From: Batillaria attramentaria
Taxonomy: Eukaryota; Mollusca; Gastropoda; Batillariidae
NCBI GenBank assembly: GCA_018292915.2
Contig: JACVVK020000369.1
Location: 459,501 to 523,500, forward strand
Direction: 5' to 3'
Length of the DNA: 64,000 nt
Shown here: positions 11,575 to 21,153 of the stretch, in pieces
Position numbering within the stretch: position 1 is the stretch's first letter
Layout of the letters: every line of letters begins with the position of its first letter
Made by a program: the position numbers and the translations under genes
Notes under the pieces: model-generated
What the model was told of the DNA's origin: nothing
Databases searched by the model: none
The model's input: only the letters and a program-made list of their open reading frames with translations

Positions 11575-11702
11575 CCGGTTTATATCCTGTAGTAATTCTT
11601 AAGTTATTGTTGTTTTTCTGTAGCAAGGACAAGTTGTATGAGAAGCACTAGCGCTTACCATTTCTAACATTGCAAATCAAAGTTCATTCATTCATTCATT
11701 CC
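11575..11702 (+). mobile_element. 3' end of a LINE with a TTCA-repeat tail (5'-truncated)
   Basis: TGTAGCAAGGACAAGTTGTA, then GAGAAGCAC...CTTAC and a TTCATTCATTCATTC tail match the 3' end of the LINE ending at 54690 (GGTAGCAAGGACAAGTTGTA ... ATTCATTCATTC). Only the 3' untranslated end is present, as expected for truncated target-primed reverse transcription. Confidence 0.7.
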
Positions 11703-12170
11703 TTTTTTTCTCCCACACCCTTTACAATTTTCCCTTTTCTAAGAAACGTTGGAAATGTTGCTTTAGATAGCAAGACAACTACAATCTGTAGTGTTAGTTT
11801 GTGATTGTTATCCAGATTAAATCGTCTTGCAGCGTGTAAACTAAATTAATTTTGATTCCTGTGTAACACATTCAGTCCCGGTCAAGATGGTATCCCCGCT
11901 CTTGGGAAAGCCCACACGCTCTCCGTGCCATCCCTGCATTCACTGATTGTTAATTCTTATTCCTCTCAGTCGTCATTTGTAAATGTTCCATTATATGTCT
12001 GGTTTACAAGGGTCTTCTCTCGCTCGGTTAGAATGTTATCGTCAGTCACTCCCTGAGTCGCTGTTTGCACACCTGTTGATTGGCAGAGACTTTGTTACTG
12101 CAAGGACTGTCTGAGATTTCTCACCATTCCTGATCTTTCTTGACTGGTGATTGTCCACCATTTCTTGCAG
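11703..12170. other. Intron before LDLa exon 1, nothing else recognised
   Basis: Pyrimidine-rich stretches and the exon acceptor at 12169-12170. Confidence 0.4.
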
Positions 12171-12284
12171 GACCATGTTTTAACCCCACTTACAGCCGGT
12201 GTCGTAACGGGAAGTGCGTGTGGTACGGATGGCAGTGTGACGGCTGGGATCAATGTGGAGACAACTCTGACGAAGAAGGATGTC
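12171..12284 (+). CDS. LDL-receptor class A domain exon 1
   Basis: This is a 114-bp exon between a TTTCTTGCAG acceptor and a GTGAGT donor, phase 1 on both sides. Read from the third base it encodes one complete LDLa module with six cysteines (PCF, SRC, GKC, WQC, DQC, EGC). The calcium-binding half is [16 protein letters not shown], with the family's acidic D-x-S-D-E cluster intact. LDLa modules are about 40-residue, disulfide-bonded, calcium-dependent ligand-binding domains found in extracellular parts of receptors and secreted proteins. Flanking introns are about 10.4 and 3.5 kb. It would follow the Thr-rich exon ending at 1814 in frame. It could not be annotated from an ORF alone because in-frame stops flank it. 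Confidence 0.85.
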
Positions 12285-13150
12285 GTGAGTAGATGTGCTA
12301 CTACATTTTGCCTGACAATCATCATAAAACTAAAACAGCTCATGTGAGAGGTCAGAGTATAACGTGTAAATTTTACACAGACATGCAACAGACTTCAACC
12401 AACAGCATCATTTGGATACGCTGAATAGTCTTATAGTTTATTCAAGTCGTGTTAGTTTCCATGTATTTCAAACACATGTTTATAACTGTTACCCCTAGAA
12501 AGGAGTGCCAAATCCGGCTAGTTTATATCAAATAATTAATTTTGTAAAACTTGTGAGCGGCTGGCAGCCTGCTAATGGTATTGTTAATTTCTTTTTAAAC
12601 CAAGTATGGGGGTGTACTTGTGTTTGTATGTTGTGTGCAGAAACACTTTGTTCGCCTTTTATGCTATTGAATGGTTCGGTGTTCCTCGACAAAGCTCCTT
12701 TTTAAACTATCATTTCTTTCGCGGAGATAGCCAAATCCTAAAATCCTACTACAGTCAAACACGCTTAAGCCGAATTCGCCTGGGGAATGGAAAATCGTTT
12801 CGCTTATCCGAGTTTCTGCATATCCGAGTTCGGATAAGCCAAACCTTTCCCGAGAAATCACCCTGCAGTTCGGCTTAACCGAGTTTTTTTTCAGGATAAG
12901 TTGTAAAATCACTTGGAATGTTTGTAAAAAGTTTTTGTTTTTGTGTTTTAAAAAAGATAATATCTTAGCTTACCTTTGCAACTGAAACATCGAATTGTTA
13001 ATTTTGCGAAAGTTTGTAGACGTGTATGCTGCTTTTCTATGGGCAAATGTATACTATATGTATATGCAAATGTGTATAATGGCAACGGTCTGAGAGAGAC
13101 ACGGGTCGAGCTTATTAATTCCTGAGAGTAGTAACAGACACAACTTTTTT

Positions 13151-13153
<3 letters not shown>

Positions 13154-13208
<55 letters not shown>

Positions 13209-13225
13209 TGTGTATGAGTGCGTGC

Positions 13226-13281
<56 letters not shown>
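13154..13281. repeat. (TG)n microsatellite
   Basis: About 125 bp of TG with GCGCG and GAGTGCG interruptions. Confidence 0.95.
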
Positions 13282-13380
13282 AAATGAATAAAATCAAAAC
13301 AATGACAAGTTATATGTGCTTTCTTCAGTGGGGCTTTGTTAAAAACAAAAACAAATAACCAAACTATAAAACTAAATGGT

Positions 13381-13382
<2 letters not shown>

Positions 13383-13456
<74 letters not shown>
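13383..13456. repeat. (CA)n microsatellite, target of the hAT-like insertion
   Basis: A pure CA run that stops at 13456 where CAGGGGCGCC begins. CA repeats resume at 14955 after the matching end, as if one array had been split. Confidence 0.9.
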
Positions 13457-13457
<1 letters not shown>

Positions 13458-13801
13458 AGGGGCGCCGGAAGATGTTGGGGGGAGGGGGGGCAGAATCTCG
13501 GAGGGGGGAACGTTGCCCGAAGAAAGTGAAAAGCGGGGGGGGGGGGGGGGGGGGTCGATCAAATGCTGCGTAGACAAAAAAAACCTTTACGAACCAGGCC
13601 GGGCCGGGGTAATGACGCGTGCGTAAAAAGTATTCGTAGCAGTGTTCGTATCAACGTTCGTAGGGCAAAACTGAACGTAGCAAAGAACACTACTTACGAA
13701 CACATTTTCGCGGGTCACGACGTGCACGTTGGCTGTTTCTTAGCTACGTACGGAAACTCGCCCTTTCCTATTTGAGACGTGCGGATTTTCCCCAAAACAA
13801 A

Positions 13802-14100
13802 ATGGCGGCAAGCTTGAATCTTATTGACAAGAAACAGCGTAAAAAACGCGATGTCAATTTTTCTGACGCAGAATTCCGCGTCTTATTTGATGCAGTACAG
13901 GAACATCATAATGTATTGTTTGGAACTCTGAACGGGACTGCTGTCACTGCAAAAAAACAACAACAACAACAAAACAACTCAAGATTTGGGAGCTTATCAC
14001 ATCAAGTGCGGGGCTCAGGAACACGGACGGTGAAACAAGTCAAGAAAAAAATGGTTTGACTTGAAGTCGCAAGCACTGAAAATGAAAAGCACAGATGAAT
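13802..14100 (+). pseudogene. SANT/Myb-like DNA-binding domain gene of the Harbinger copy
   Basis: The ATG at 13802 opens MAASLNLIDKKQRKKRDV, then NFSDAEFRVLFDAVQEHH and VLFGTLNG. This is the Myb/SANT-like pattern of Harbinger accessory proteins: basic start, N-F-S-x-x-E, then V-L-F-G. Downstream, WELI (about 13987), RTVKQVKKK and WFDLKSQALKMK (about 14050-14090) would complete the domain. They lie in different frames, and a CAA run (13955-13972) and an A7 run (14044-14050) sit at the breaks. Such proteins assist transposase nuclear import and DNA binding. The copy is dead. Confidence 0.65.
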
Positions 14101-14226
14101 GATATCAGCACGACGGAAGCGAAATCGGGAAAACAGTTCAACAGCATCATACATATCAAACGGGTTGCTTCGATCTCTAAAGATCCGTTGTCTTCTGAAG
14201 TTGCGTCTTATAAGAAAACGAAACAT
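14100..14226 (-). pseudogene. HARBI1-type transposase N-terminal fragment
   Basis: The minus-strand frame reads RRNFRRQRIFRDRSNPFDMY, then DAVELFSRFRFRRADIIHL. This is the conserved F-R-D-R-x-N-P-F-D block and the following R-F-R-F-x-R recognition helix of PIF/Harbinger transposases. The DDE catalytic region is missing. Confidence 0.75.
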
Positions 14227-14401
14227 TACTCAGTCGGCGATTTGCCATCGTGTTATACTTCCCGCGTTAACGAAGCCGTTGCTACGATCAAAGATCTTGG
14301 AAACATAAAGATAGTTCACTTACCTCCCTTTGAGGGACAACGCGTAAGAGTTGTCTGCGCGCATTAGCGCGCATCCCGCAGATCTACGCAGTAATGGCAG
14401 T

Positions 14402-14518
14402 ATGGCAGAAAGACAGAAACCACGCAAAAATTCGGGCTTGCAATGGTGTGTAGCGCCGAATTGCTGTCAGAAGCGAACACCAGGAACGGGAAAACCTTTC
14501 TTTAGATTCCCCCCTTGA
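14402..14518 (+). pseudogene. THAP-domain-like N terminus
   Basis: A 38-codon frame contains QWCVAPNCCQKR and ends KPFFRFPP. This is the start of a THAP zinc finger (C-x4-C followed about 15 residues later by F-x-F-P), which normally needs a later C-x2-H. It stops directly after FPP at 14516. The related copy at 18444 also stops there, so the stop may be real, lie in an intron, or reflect a C-run length error. THAP domains bind DNA and occur in several transposase lineages. Confidence 0.5.
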
Positions 14519-14954
14519 TAAATAGAGGTAGGTATGCCTACGATATCGAAGTTGGAGCCAAGATTATGTTTTCTCCCAAACCTACCACACAGCATCACAC
14601 GTGAAAACCAAAATCGCCGCATCCACGACGTGTGTAAATTTAGTATAGAATCCGCATGCTTGTAAAAAGTCAGGACGTTGCCCGAAAAAAGTGAAAAGGG
14701 GGGGGGGGGGGGGCAATCAGAGGAGCGGACAGCCTTCGGTTCTCTGTTGGGTGGGATGAGGGAGAGAGCACTAAGAAAGGTGGGTGGGTGGGGGGGGGGG
14801 GGGCTAGACCATGGCTTTGCCCCCCCTCTTGCCATAGTCACCTGATTTTCCAGGGGGGGGCAAAAAGACACTCTTGCCCCCCCCCCCCCCTGCTTGGGTA
14901 CAGGGGGGGCAGCTGCCCCCCCCTGCCCCCCCCCCCCCGGTTCCGGCGCCCCTG

Positions 14955-14963
14955 CACACACAC

Positions 14964-15006
<43 letters not shown>

Positions 15007-15100
15007 TTACTGTACGCACAAATCAATAAATCAATGTACGCTCCACTCCGTTCCTGCACTCCACCACCACCACCCCTCACCTCCACTCTTCCCCCACCCT

Positions 15101-15163
<63 letters not shown>

Positions 15164-15186
15164 GCACGCACGCACGCACACACACA
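14955..15186. repeat. Two (CA)n microsatellites with a C-rich spacer
   Basis: CA runs at 14955-15003 and about 15103-15186, separated by CCACC/CCCTC-rich sequence. Confidence 0.9.
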
Positions 15187-15454
15187 TTCCCGACGTGTTT
15201 TTCAAGCAAAAAAAAAAAAAAGTCTCTCCGACAGTGTTTAGAGTTCGGCTTATCTGTCAAAACCACGTTTGAGATATCCGTGTTTGAGTTAGCTATTTTT
15301 TGACAGAATTTGGCTTATCCGAATTAGAAATAGTCTTACAAAGAGGGGGGTCTGGCGGGGAATTGGTTTTGGTTTCTGTTATCCGAGTTTTTTGCTTAAG
15401 CGTGTTTCGTTTAGGCGATTGCGGCTGTAGTTACCCTTTCGAATTCTCCGACTC

Positions 15455-15465
15455 TGTGTGTGTGT

Positions 15466-15509
<44 letters not shown>
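15455..15509. repeat. (TG)n microsatellite
   Basis: TG run with two GTGCG interruptions. Confidence 0.9.
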
Positions 15510-15512
<3 letters not shown>

Positions 15513-15775
15513 AAAAACATTCAAATTCGCAGTATTTATTGTAGATAGTTGACAATAACCTTCCAAGACAACCGGTAAAGAAAAGTAACAACAACAACAA
15601 CAACAACATTAATAAATGGAAGGCTGTAGGCCTGCTGCTGTCCAAAACGCTGTCATTGCCCCGTCAACTTGAGTATAGTTTCACGTATACTGCGACTGTT
15701 AGGTTGACTGATTTCACAGTTGTTTCTAGATCTGCCTCGTCGTGAATTTATACTTCACTATAATTCATGTTGCAG

Positions 15776-15889
15776 CACCAAGACGTTGTGTGGGTGACTT
15801 CCAGTGCAACAATGGGGAGTGTATCCTGTCACAGTATCGGTGTGATGGAAGCAATGACTGTTGGGACTTCTCTGACGAAGACGGATGCC
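15776..15889 (+). CDS. LDL-receptor class A domain exon 2
   Basis: This is a 114-bp exon preceded by an AG acceptor (ATGTTGCAG) and followed by GTGAGT, phase 1-1. It encodes six cysteines in LDLa spacing (RRC, FQC, GEC, YRC, NDC, DGC), the FQC-NNGEC core and the calcium-site segment [16 protein letters not shown]. It lies just downstream of the pogo-like element that ends at 15427, so the intron before it has been lengthened by nested transposons. The same-phase junctions mean it can join to either neighbouring LDLa exon without a frame change. The identification as an LDLa module is strong; the identity of the parent protein is unknown. Confidence 0.85.
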
Positions 15890-16326
15890 GTGAGTACTCT
15901 CCGTCACTCTCTCTGTCTCTTTCTGTATTGTTGTGTCAGTCTCATTGCCTGTCTGTCTGTATTTTTTTTAAATAAAAGGAGGGGGTGACAACAGCGGAAC
16001 AGATTTCTCGTTATTTCATGATGTGAGTCACTTCAGGATGATGTTCACTGTAGCTCCACGCAAGTCGCACTAACTAAGATGTGCGGGACTGGGTGTGGTT
16101 CGTTTTCCGATCGGAAAATATCCTGGGGCCGGGGTCACGACGCGTGAGTAAAAAGTGTTCGTAGCAGTGTTCGTATCAACGTTCGTAGGGCAAAACTGAA
16201 CGTAGCAAAGAACACTACTTACGAACACATTTTCGCGGGTCACGACGTGCACGTTGGCTGTTTCTTAGCTACGTACGGAAACTCGCCCTTTCCTATTTCA
16301 GACGTGCGGATTTTCCCCAAAACAAA

Positions 16327-16473
16327 ATGGCGGCAAGCTGGAATCTCATTGACAAGAAACAGCGTAAAAAACGCGATGTCAATTTTTCTGACGCAGAATT
16401 CCGCGTCTTATTTGATGCAGTACAGGAACATCATAATGTATTGTTTGGAACTCTGAACGGGACTGCTGTCACT
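16327..16473 (+). pseudogene. SANT/Myb-like N-terminal fragment, cut by the foldback
   Basis: MAASWNLIDKKQRKKRDV followed by NFSDAEFRVLFDAVQEHH and VLFGTLNGTAVTV matches the 13802 copy apart from one early substitution. The frame then runs into the foldback at 16474, removing the rest of the domain. Confidence 0.7.
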
Positions 16474-18443
16474 GTTTATGGAAAGAAGACATCGACTTTA
16501 CTCAGTAACCCCATCCAGAGATATATATGTGTGTATAAAAAATAATAAAAAGTAATAAAGGAATTCAAAATAACAAACCAACCAACAAGTAAGAAGAAGA
16601 AGAACACTTATAGTGTTGTGATGAATTTTATTTTGTATTTTTGTGTTTTTTGTATGAAGATGAAGATGAGAATGAGTATGAAAAGTGAGGTGAAGCAATG
16701 GTTGATCTTTAGTTTATATCATTGTGAGATTGTTGTCTGGTGTGGTGTATGTGGGTGTTGTGTATGGTTGTTGTGGTTTTGCTGTAGGGTGTTTGAAGTG
16801 TGATGAGAATGTTGTGGGTGCAGGTGCAGATGTGAATAATTTGTGTGTATGTGTAGATAAGGGTGGTGTAGATATGGTTGTGGAAGGTAGTGGTATGGGT
16901 GCATGGTTAATAGTGTTGCAGGTGTACTAAATTGCAATTGTAGTGTGTATCAGTATGCATGTGTGTTGATTAATGTTTGTCAGTATGAGCATGTGTTGCT
17001 TTGTTAGGTGTTTGTAAAAGTGGTTGGTGAGGGCGTCTGTATGGTTATGTGGCTGGGTTTGGAAGCAGAGTTTTTTTTTTATAATTGTAGAAAGGAATAA
17101 ATACTTACTGGCTGGTTTTGTAGGGATATTGAAAAAAACTCTGCTCCCAAATCCTGTCACACACCCATACACACGCCCTCGCCAACCACTTTTACAAACA
17201 CCTCCGAAAGCAACACATACTCACACTGACAAACACTAATCCACACACCTACAAGACTACTAACCATACACCCATACCACTACCTTCCACAACCATATCT
17301 ACACCACCCTCATCTACACATACACACAAATTATTCACATTCACATCTACACCTGCACCCACAACATCCTCATCACACTTCAAACACCCTACAGCAAAAC
17401 CACAACAACCATACACAACACCCACATACACCACACCAGACAACAAACTCACTATGATATACACTAAAGATTCATGACACCAGAACACACAACTACAGAT
17501 CTAAACCAGAACACACCTCAGCACACACAACTACAGATCTAAACTTGTTCGCATACAATCTACATCAACACCTGCCACCACACACACCACATACACCACG
17601 CCCATACACCTCCACATCCACACCTCTTCAAACCGCACCACCACCCTCATCCACACATACACGTGAAACAAACTCATCTAAACTCCTGCCTGCAACATTC
17701 TCCACATCTGCATCTACACACGCATACACATCATTCAAACCCTCATCAGCGTCTACACCCACAACATCCTCATCATACTCTGAACACCCTACACCCACAC
17801 ATGCCACAACACACAGACCACTCCTACCTCCACCACACTAAAAAAACTCTGCTTCCAAACCCAGCCACATAACCATACAGACGCCCTCACCAACCACTTT
17901 TACAAACACCTAACAAAGCAACACATGCTCATACTGACAAACATTAATCAACACACATGCATACTGATACACACTACAATTGCAATTTAGTACACCTGCA
18001 ACACTATTAACCATGCACCCATACCACTACCTTCCACAACCATATCTACACCACCCTTATCTACACATACACACAAATTATTCACATCTGCACCTGCACC
18101 CACAACATTCTCATCACACTTCAAACACCCTACAGCAAAACCACAACAACCATACACAACACCCACATACACCACACCAGACAACAATCTCACAATGATA
18201 TAAACTGAAGATCAACCATTGCTTCACCTCACTTTTCATATTCATTCTCATCTTCATCTTCATACAAAAAACACAAAAATACAAAATAAAATTCATCACA
18301 ACACTATAAGTGTTCTTCTTCTTCTTACTTGTTGGTTGGTTTGTTATTTTAAATTCCTTTATTACTTTTTATTATTTTTTATACACACATATATATCTCT
18401 GGATGGGGTTACTGAGTAAAGTCGATGTCTTCTTTCCATAAAC
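16474..18443. mobile_element. Foldback element with ~604-bp inverted arms
   Basis: 16474-17077 and 17840-18443 are near-perfect inverted repeats (for example 16724-16930 and 17987-18193 encode the same frame on opposite strands). Ends are GTTTATGGAAAG and CTTTCCATAAAC. The left arm is G/T-rich on the + strand, the right arm C/A-rich. The 762-bp centre contains further diverged arm-like copies in the right-arm orientation (about 17129-17470 and 17540-17839). No transposase gene is present. Fragments of the same family lie at 24563-24790, 60541-60819, 61231-61384 and 62846-62917. Compared with the 13601 copy, about 0.5 kb of host element is missing at the insertion point, so no target duplication can be read. 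Confidence 0.8.
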
Positions 18444-19058
18444 AAACCTTTCTTTAGATTTCCCCCTTGAAAAATAGAGGTAGGTATGCCTACGATATCG
18501 AAGTTGGAGCCAAGATCGGTATCGAAGTTGGAGCCAAGATTATGTTTTCTCCCAAACCTACCACACAGCATCACACGTGAAAACCAAAATCGCCGCATCC
18601 ACGACGTGTGTAAATTTAGTATAGAATCCGCATGCTTGTAAAAAGTCTCTGTTTGTTTGACCCAACCCTACACTAGCCGCCGTAAAACATTTTAGCAAAA
18701 TAAACACAAACGAAGATGTCAGCGACTGACAGGTGGTCTCCCCCATATATTTCGCATGTGTTTTAGGCCTATGGAAAACATAAGTACTTTCAAAGTTCCG
18801 GAGAATGAACGAAAGATCTAGTTTGGCTATCACTGCTGTACGTAGGCTACGTAGTGCATTTCGTTCGATGTGTTCAAGTAAAACTAGTACGGAACACAGA
18901 AAGATCGAATAGCTGTTCGAGAGATCCAAAGATGGACGCATCCGCTGAATACTTCCTGCTAACTCAGCATTAATCATATCTGCCACCGACGATCCAGCAG
19001 AATCTATGTTGTGATATGGTTTTACAATGGTTAGAATGAAGTTCAGCCGGATGATTTT

Positions 19059-19077
19059 GTTCTCTCTCTCTCTCTCT

Positions 19078-19109
<32 letters not shown>
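19059..19109. repeat. (TC)n and (TG)n microsatellite
   Basis: TC run followed by TG run inside Harbinger-like element A; the inverted copy at 34642-34702 has CA instead. Confidence 0.9.
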
Positions 19110-19544
19110 TGTGAATTTATATGCAGCTAGCCGCTAGCACAGTTTAAGTTACCGTGATTTGTAAAGTTGTCCGAAAAAAAAAAAATTACGCTGTATCTGC
19201 GTCAGCCGCGTGTGTTTACTGTTTGTTTACACTGCATGTACACGTACCACTTGAGGTCTTTTTTTTTTTCTTTTTTTTTTTTTTTGAACAAGAAAGCGAA
19301 AAAAATGGTTGTTTTTTCAACAGGAATACCAAAAGAAGTTCAGCCGGATGATTTCTGATTCCAAGGTCTTTGCTACGATTGTACAGTTTACGAACGGGGG
19401 AAGGCAGGCGTAAAGTTACGAACAGACCTACGAACAAAATTGCCGTACGTACGCGTCGTGACTCTCGATTTTCGTACCGAAACCGTTCGTACCGCTACGA
19501 ACGTTCGTAAAGCCCCAACGTACGCGTCGTGACCCCGGCCCCTG

Positions 19545-20800
19545 GGGCCGTGGTCACGACGCGCCCGCAAATTTCTTTGCGCAAATGGGTTGCGGATCGT
19601 AAGTTCGTACGTGGCTACGTGAAAACTATCTCTTCCGCTAGTTGGCCGGTCACGACGCGCACTTACTGGAAACGGTGTCACGTACGGGTTATTTTTAGAT
19701 AGGTGTGGGACCCCTGGGATTCCCACGGAAAACACCATCACGTGGCCTGCACAAATTCTCCTTCCAGCGTGAAGCGTGAAAGAGTAGAGGGGGTGTGTTC
19801 AGTACGCGTTCACTACAGAATTTTTGATCGAGTCATGTTTATCTGCCGTAGCGTCAGGTTAAATGCGTGGCATGTATGTGGAGAGTGTGATCAGGAGAGC
19901 ATGCAGGTCGCATATAGACCGCTCCCTAGCAGTCTCTATCTCAACACTGGACGGACTACAACCAGTAGAAGCATTTACTGCACGTACAAACCGTATGTAG
20001 CAGGCTCACTGGCAAGAAAACCAACGGAATGAACCCGCTCAATCAAAGAACAACGAAAAACGAAAGAGGAGAGGATAACAACAACATCAACAAAACTCTC
20101 CACATACATGCCACGCATTGAACCTGACTTGCTACGGCAGAGAAACATGACTCGACCATAACTCTGAATTCGGAACCCGCACATTTCGGGTCGACAACAC
20201 AATGAACTGATGAGACCTGCATTGACAGGCATACGATCACTTGAAAACGGTGGTGGCTGATCAGTGAGGACTGACCGAGTGCGTTCAGCACTGAACTAGT
20301 CCGAAACACACACAACAAATGTTAACCCACAAAAAGGAAACAAATCAACCCACGATGTGTGTACAGCCGGCCATACAGGCCTTTGCATTGCAGTGTGCGT
20401 AGTGAACTGAACGCGCCCCCTGTACACTCAAGTCGTCCTACAGAAGATCGCACAATTCCTGCAGGTCTCTCCTCCTAAATCTAAACCTTTGAAGCATGTC
20501 CACATCGTCGTACAAGTCAAAAGGGTTAGTACGATCGCGGAACACCCTTTCCCGTCGCAGTGCTCTTCTCAATTGCAGTTCAGGTAAATCAAGCGGGCCG
20601 CCATTTTTCAGATTTACGCAAAGGCTACGGCACCTTTCCGACACCCTCCTAGGTGGTGTACAATACGCAAGGGTTTACGAGCGGCCGTAACTCTGCGCAA
20701 ACGTCATGACCACCCAATTTTATCACAAATCGTAAGTTACGGACCCTCGCGTGCGTAAATCGGCGGCGGAAAAGTTACGAACGCGTCGTGACCACGGCCC
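19545..20800. mobile_element. PIF/Harbinger-like element B, directly adjacent to element A
   Basis: Perfect 19-bp terminal inverted repeats (GGGCCGTGGTCACGACGCG), one base different from element A. It is flanked by CTG at 19542-19544, shared with element A, and CTG at 20801-20803. It contains an internal inverted repeat (about 19828-19893 against 20096-20157) and a transposase N-terminal fragment on the minus strand. Nonautonomous. Confidence 0.8.
20438..20644 (-). pseudogene. HARBI1-type transposase N-terminal fragment
   Basis: The minus-strand frame contains [20 protein letters not shown], then DDVDMLQRFRFRRRDLQELC. This is the best preserved of three such blocks here and matches the N-terminal helix-turn-helix part of PIF/Harbinger transposases. 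The frame ends about 68 codons long; no DDE domain follows. Confidence 0.8.
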
Positions 20801-20803
20801 CTG

Positions 20804-21153
20804 GACTGTGTCGATAGTAGTTGGGTGACGACAAGAATCGAAGCCAAAAACGTGTGTGTGTGCTGTTGAGAGAAACAGAAGCTGCAGTGGCTGCACCAAC
20901 TGTCCTTGTATTCTTGACGTCATGTCCATCTTTCTGCTTGTGCTTGTTTTCCGGCAGGGCTTCACACTGGTGTGTACAGTCATATTCATTATGTCAGTGG
21001 GACTGTGCTCTCCTTGTGCGAGAATGGTAGCGTTAGTGGCACGTACAGGGTGATTCGTGTCGACTCTACTTACCCGACACGCTCAATCAGGCACGTCGTC
21101 TGCTGTCCATAGTGGGTTGTGCCCCTTTCACTATGATGGAAATGGAAGACCCA
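20804..21153. other. Intron sequence, nothing recognised
   Basis: No repeat or domain match found. Confidence 0.3.

Larger units (their letters stand above)
13601..14667. mobile_element. PIF/Harbinger-like copy carrying SANT, transposase and THAP fragments
   Basis: It begins GGGCCGGGGTAATGACGCG, one of the variants of the family end seen intact at 16126 and 19541. From there to about 13955 it matches 16126-16473, and from about 14487 to 14667 it matches 18444-18645. The right terminal repeat is absent, so the copy is truncated. It shows parts of three genes: SANT/Myb-like (+), HARBI1-like transposase N terminus (-) and a THAP-like start (+). Confidence 0.65.
13457..14954. mobile_element. hAT-like element inserted in a CA array
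   Basis: The left end CAGGGGCGCCGGAA and right end TTCCGGCGCCCCTG are a perfect 14-bp terminal inverted repeat starting CAGGGG, as in many hAT transposons. CA dinucleotides lie on both sides, so an 8-bp target duplication cannot be read. The sequence next to the ends is G-rich (left) and C-rich (right). A GAACGTTGCCCGAAGAAAG-like segment occurs on both sides of the inner Harbinger copy (about 13510 and 14672). No hAT transposase is visible. Confidence 0.5.
12752..15427. mobile_element. pogo/Tigger-like element with TA target duplication, enlarged by nested insertions
   Basis: TA at 12750-12751 is followed by CAGTCAAACACGCTTAAGC. The right end, read on the minus strand from 15427, starts CAG and contains CGAAACACGCTTAAGC, then TA at 15428-15429. 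Subterminal sequences on both sides repeat CTTATCCGA/TCGGATAAG motifs, the look of Tigger/pogo ends. No transposase is visible. The interior holds CA arrays, a hAT-like element and a Harbinger-like copy. Confidence 0.6.
16126..19541. mobile_element. PIF/Harbinger-like element A, complete ends, split by a foldback
   Basis: CTG at 16123-16125 and 19542-19544 flanks perfect 19-bp terminal inverted repeats (GGGCCGGGGTCACGACGCG). The left part holds a SANT/Myb-like start (ATG at 16327) nearly identical to that at 13802. The foldback element occupies 16474-18443. The right part (18444-19541) starts with the THAP-like CCTTTCTTTAG segment and continues with sequence repeated in inverted orientation at 34224-35240. 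No intact transposase is present. A 142-codon minus frame (18558-18986) is shared with the 34-kb copy but matches nothing I know. Confidence 0.8.

Noticed and set aside
13457..14954. CAG/CTG as a 3-bp target duplication of the GGGCGCCGG-ended element
   Set aside because: On the + strand the flanks would be CAG and CTG, which are not direct repeats; reading the ends as CAGGGG (hAT-like) fits better.
16724..17488. Gly/Val/Cys-rich frames VVYVGVVYGCCGFAVGCLKC repeated on both strands
   Set aside because: The same frame on both strands follows from the foldback's inverted arms and G/T-rich composition.
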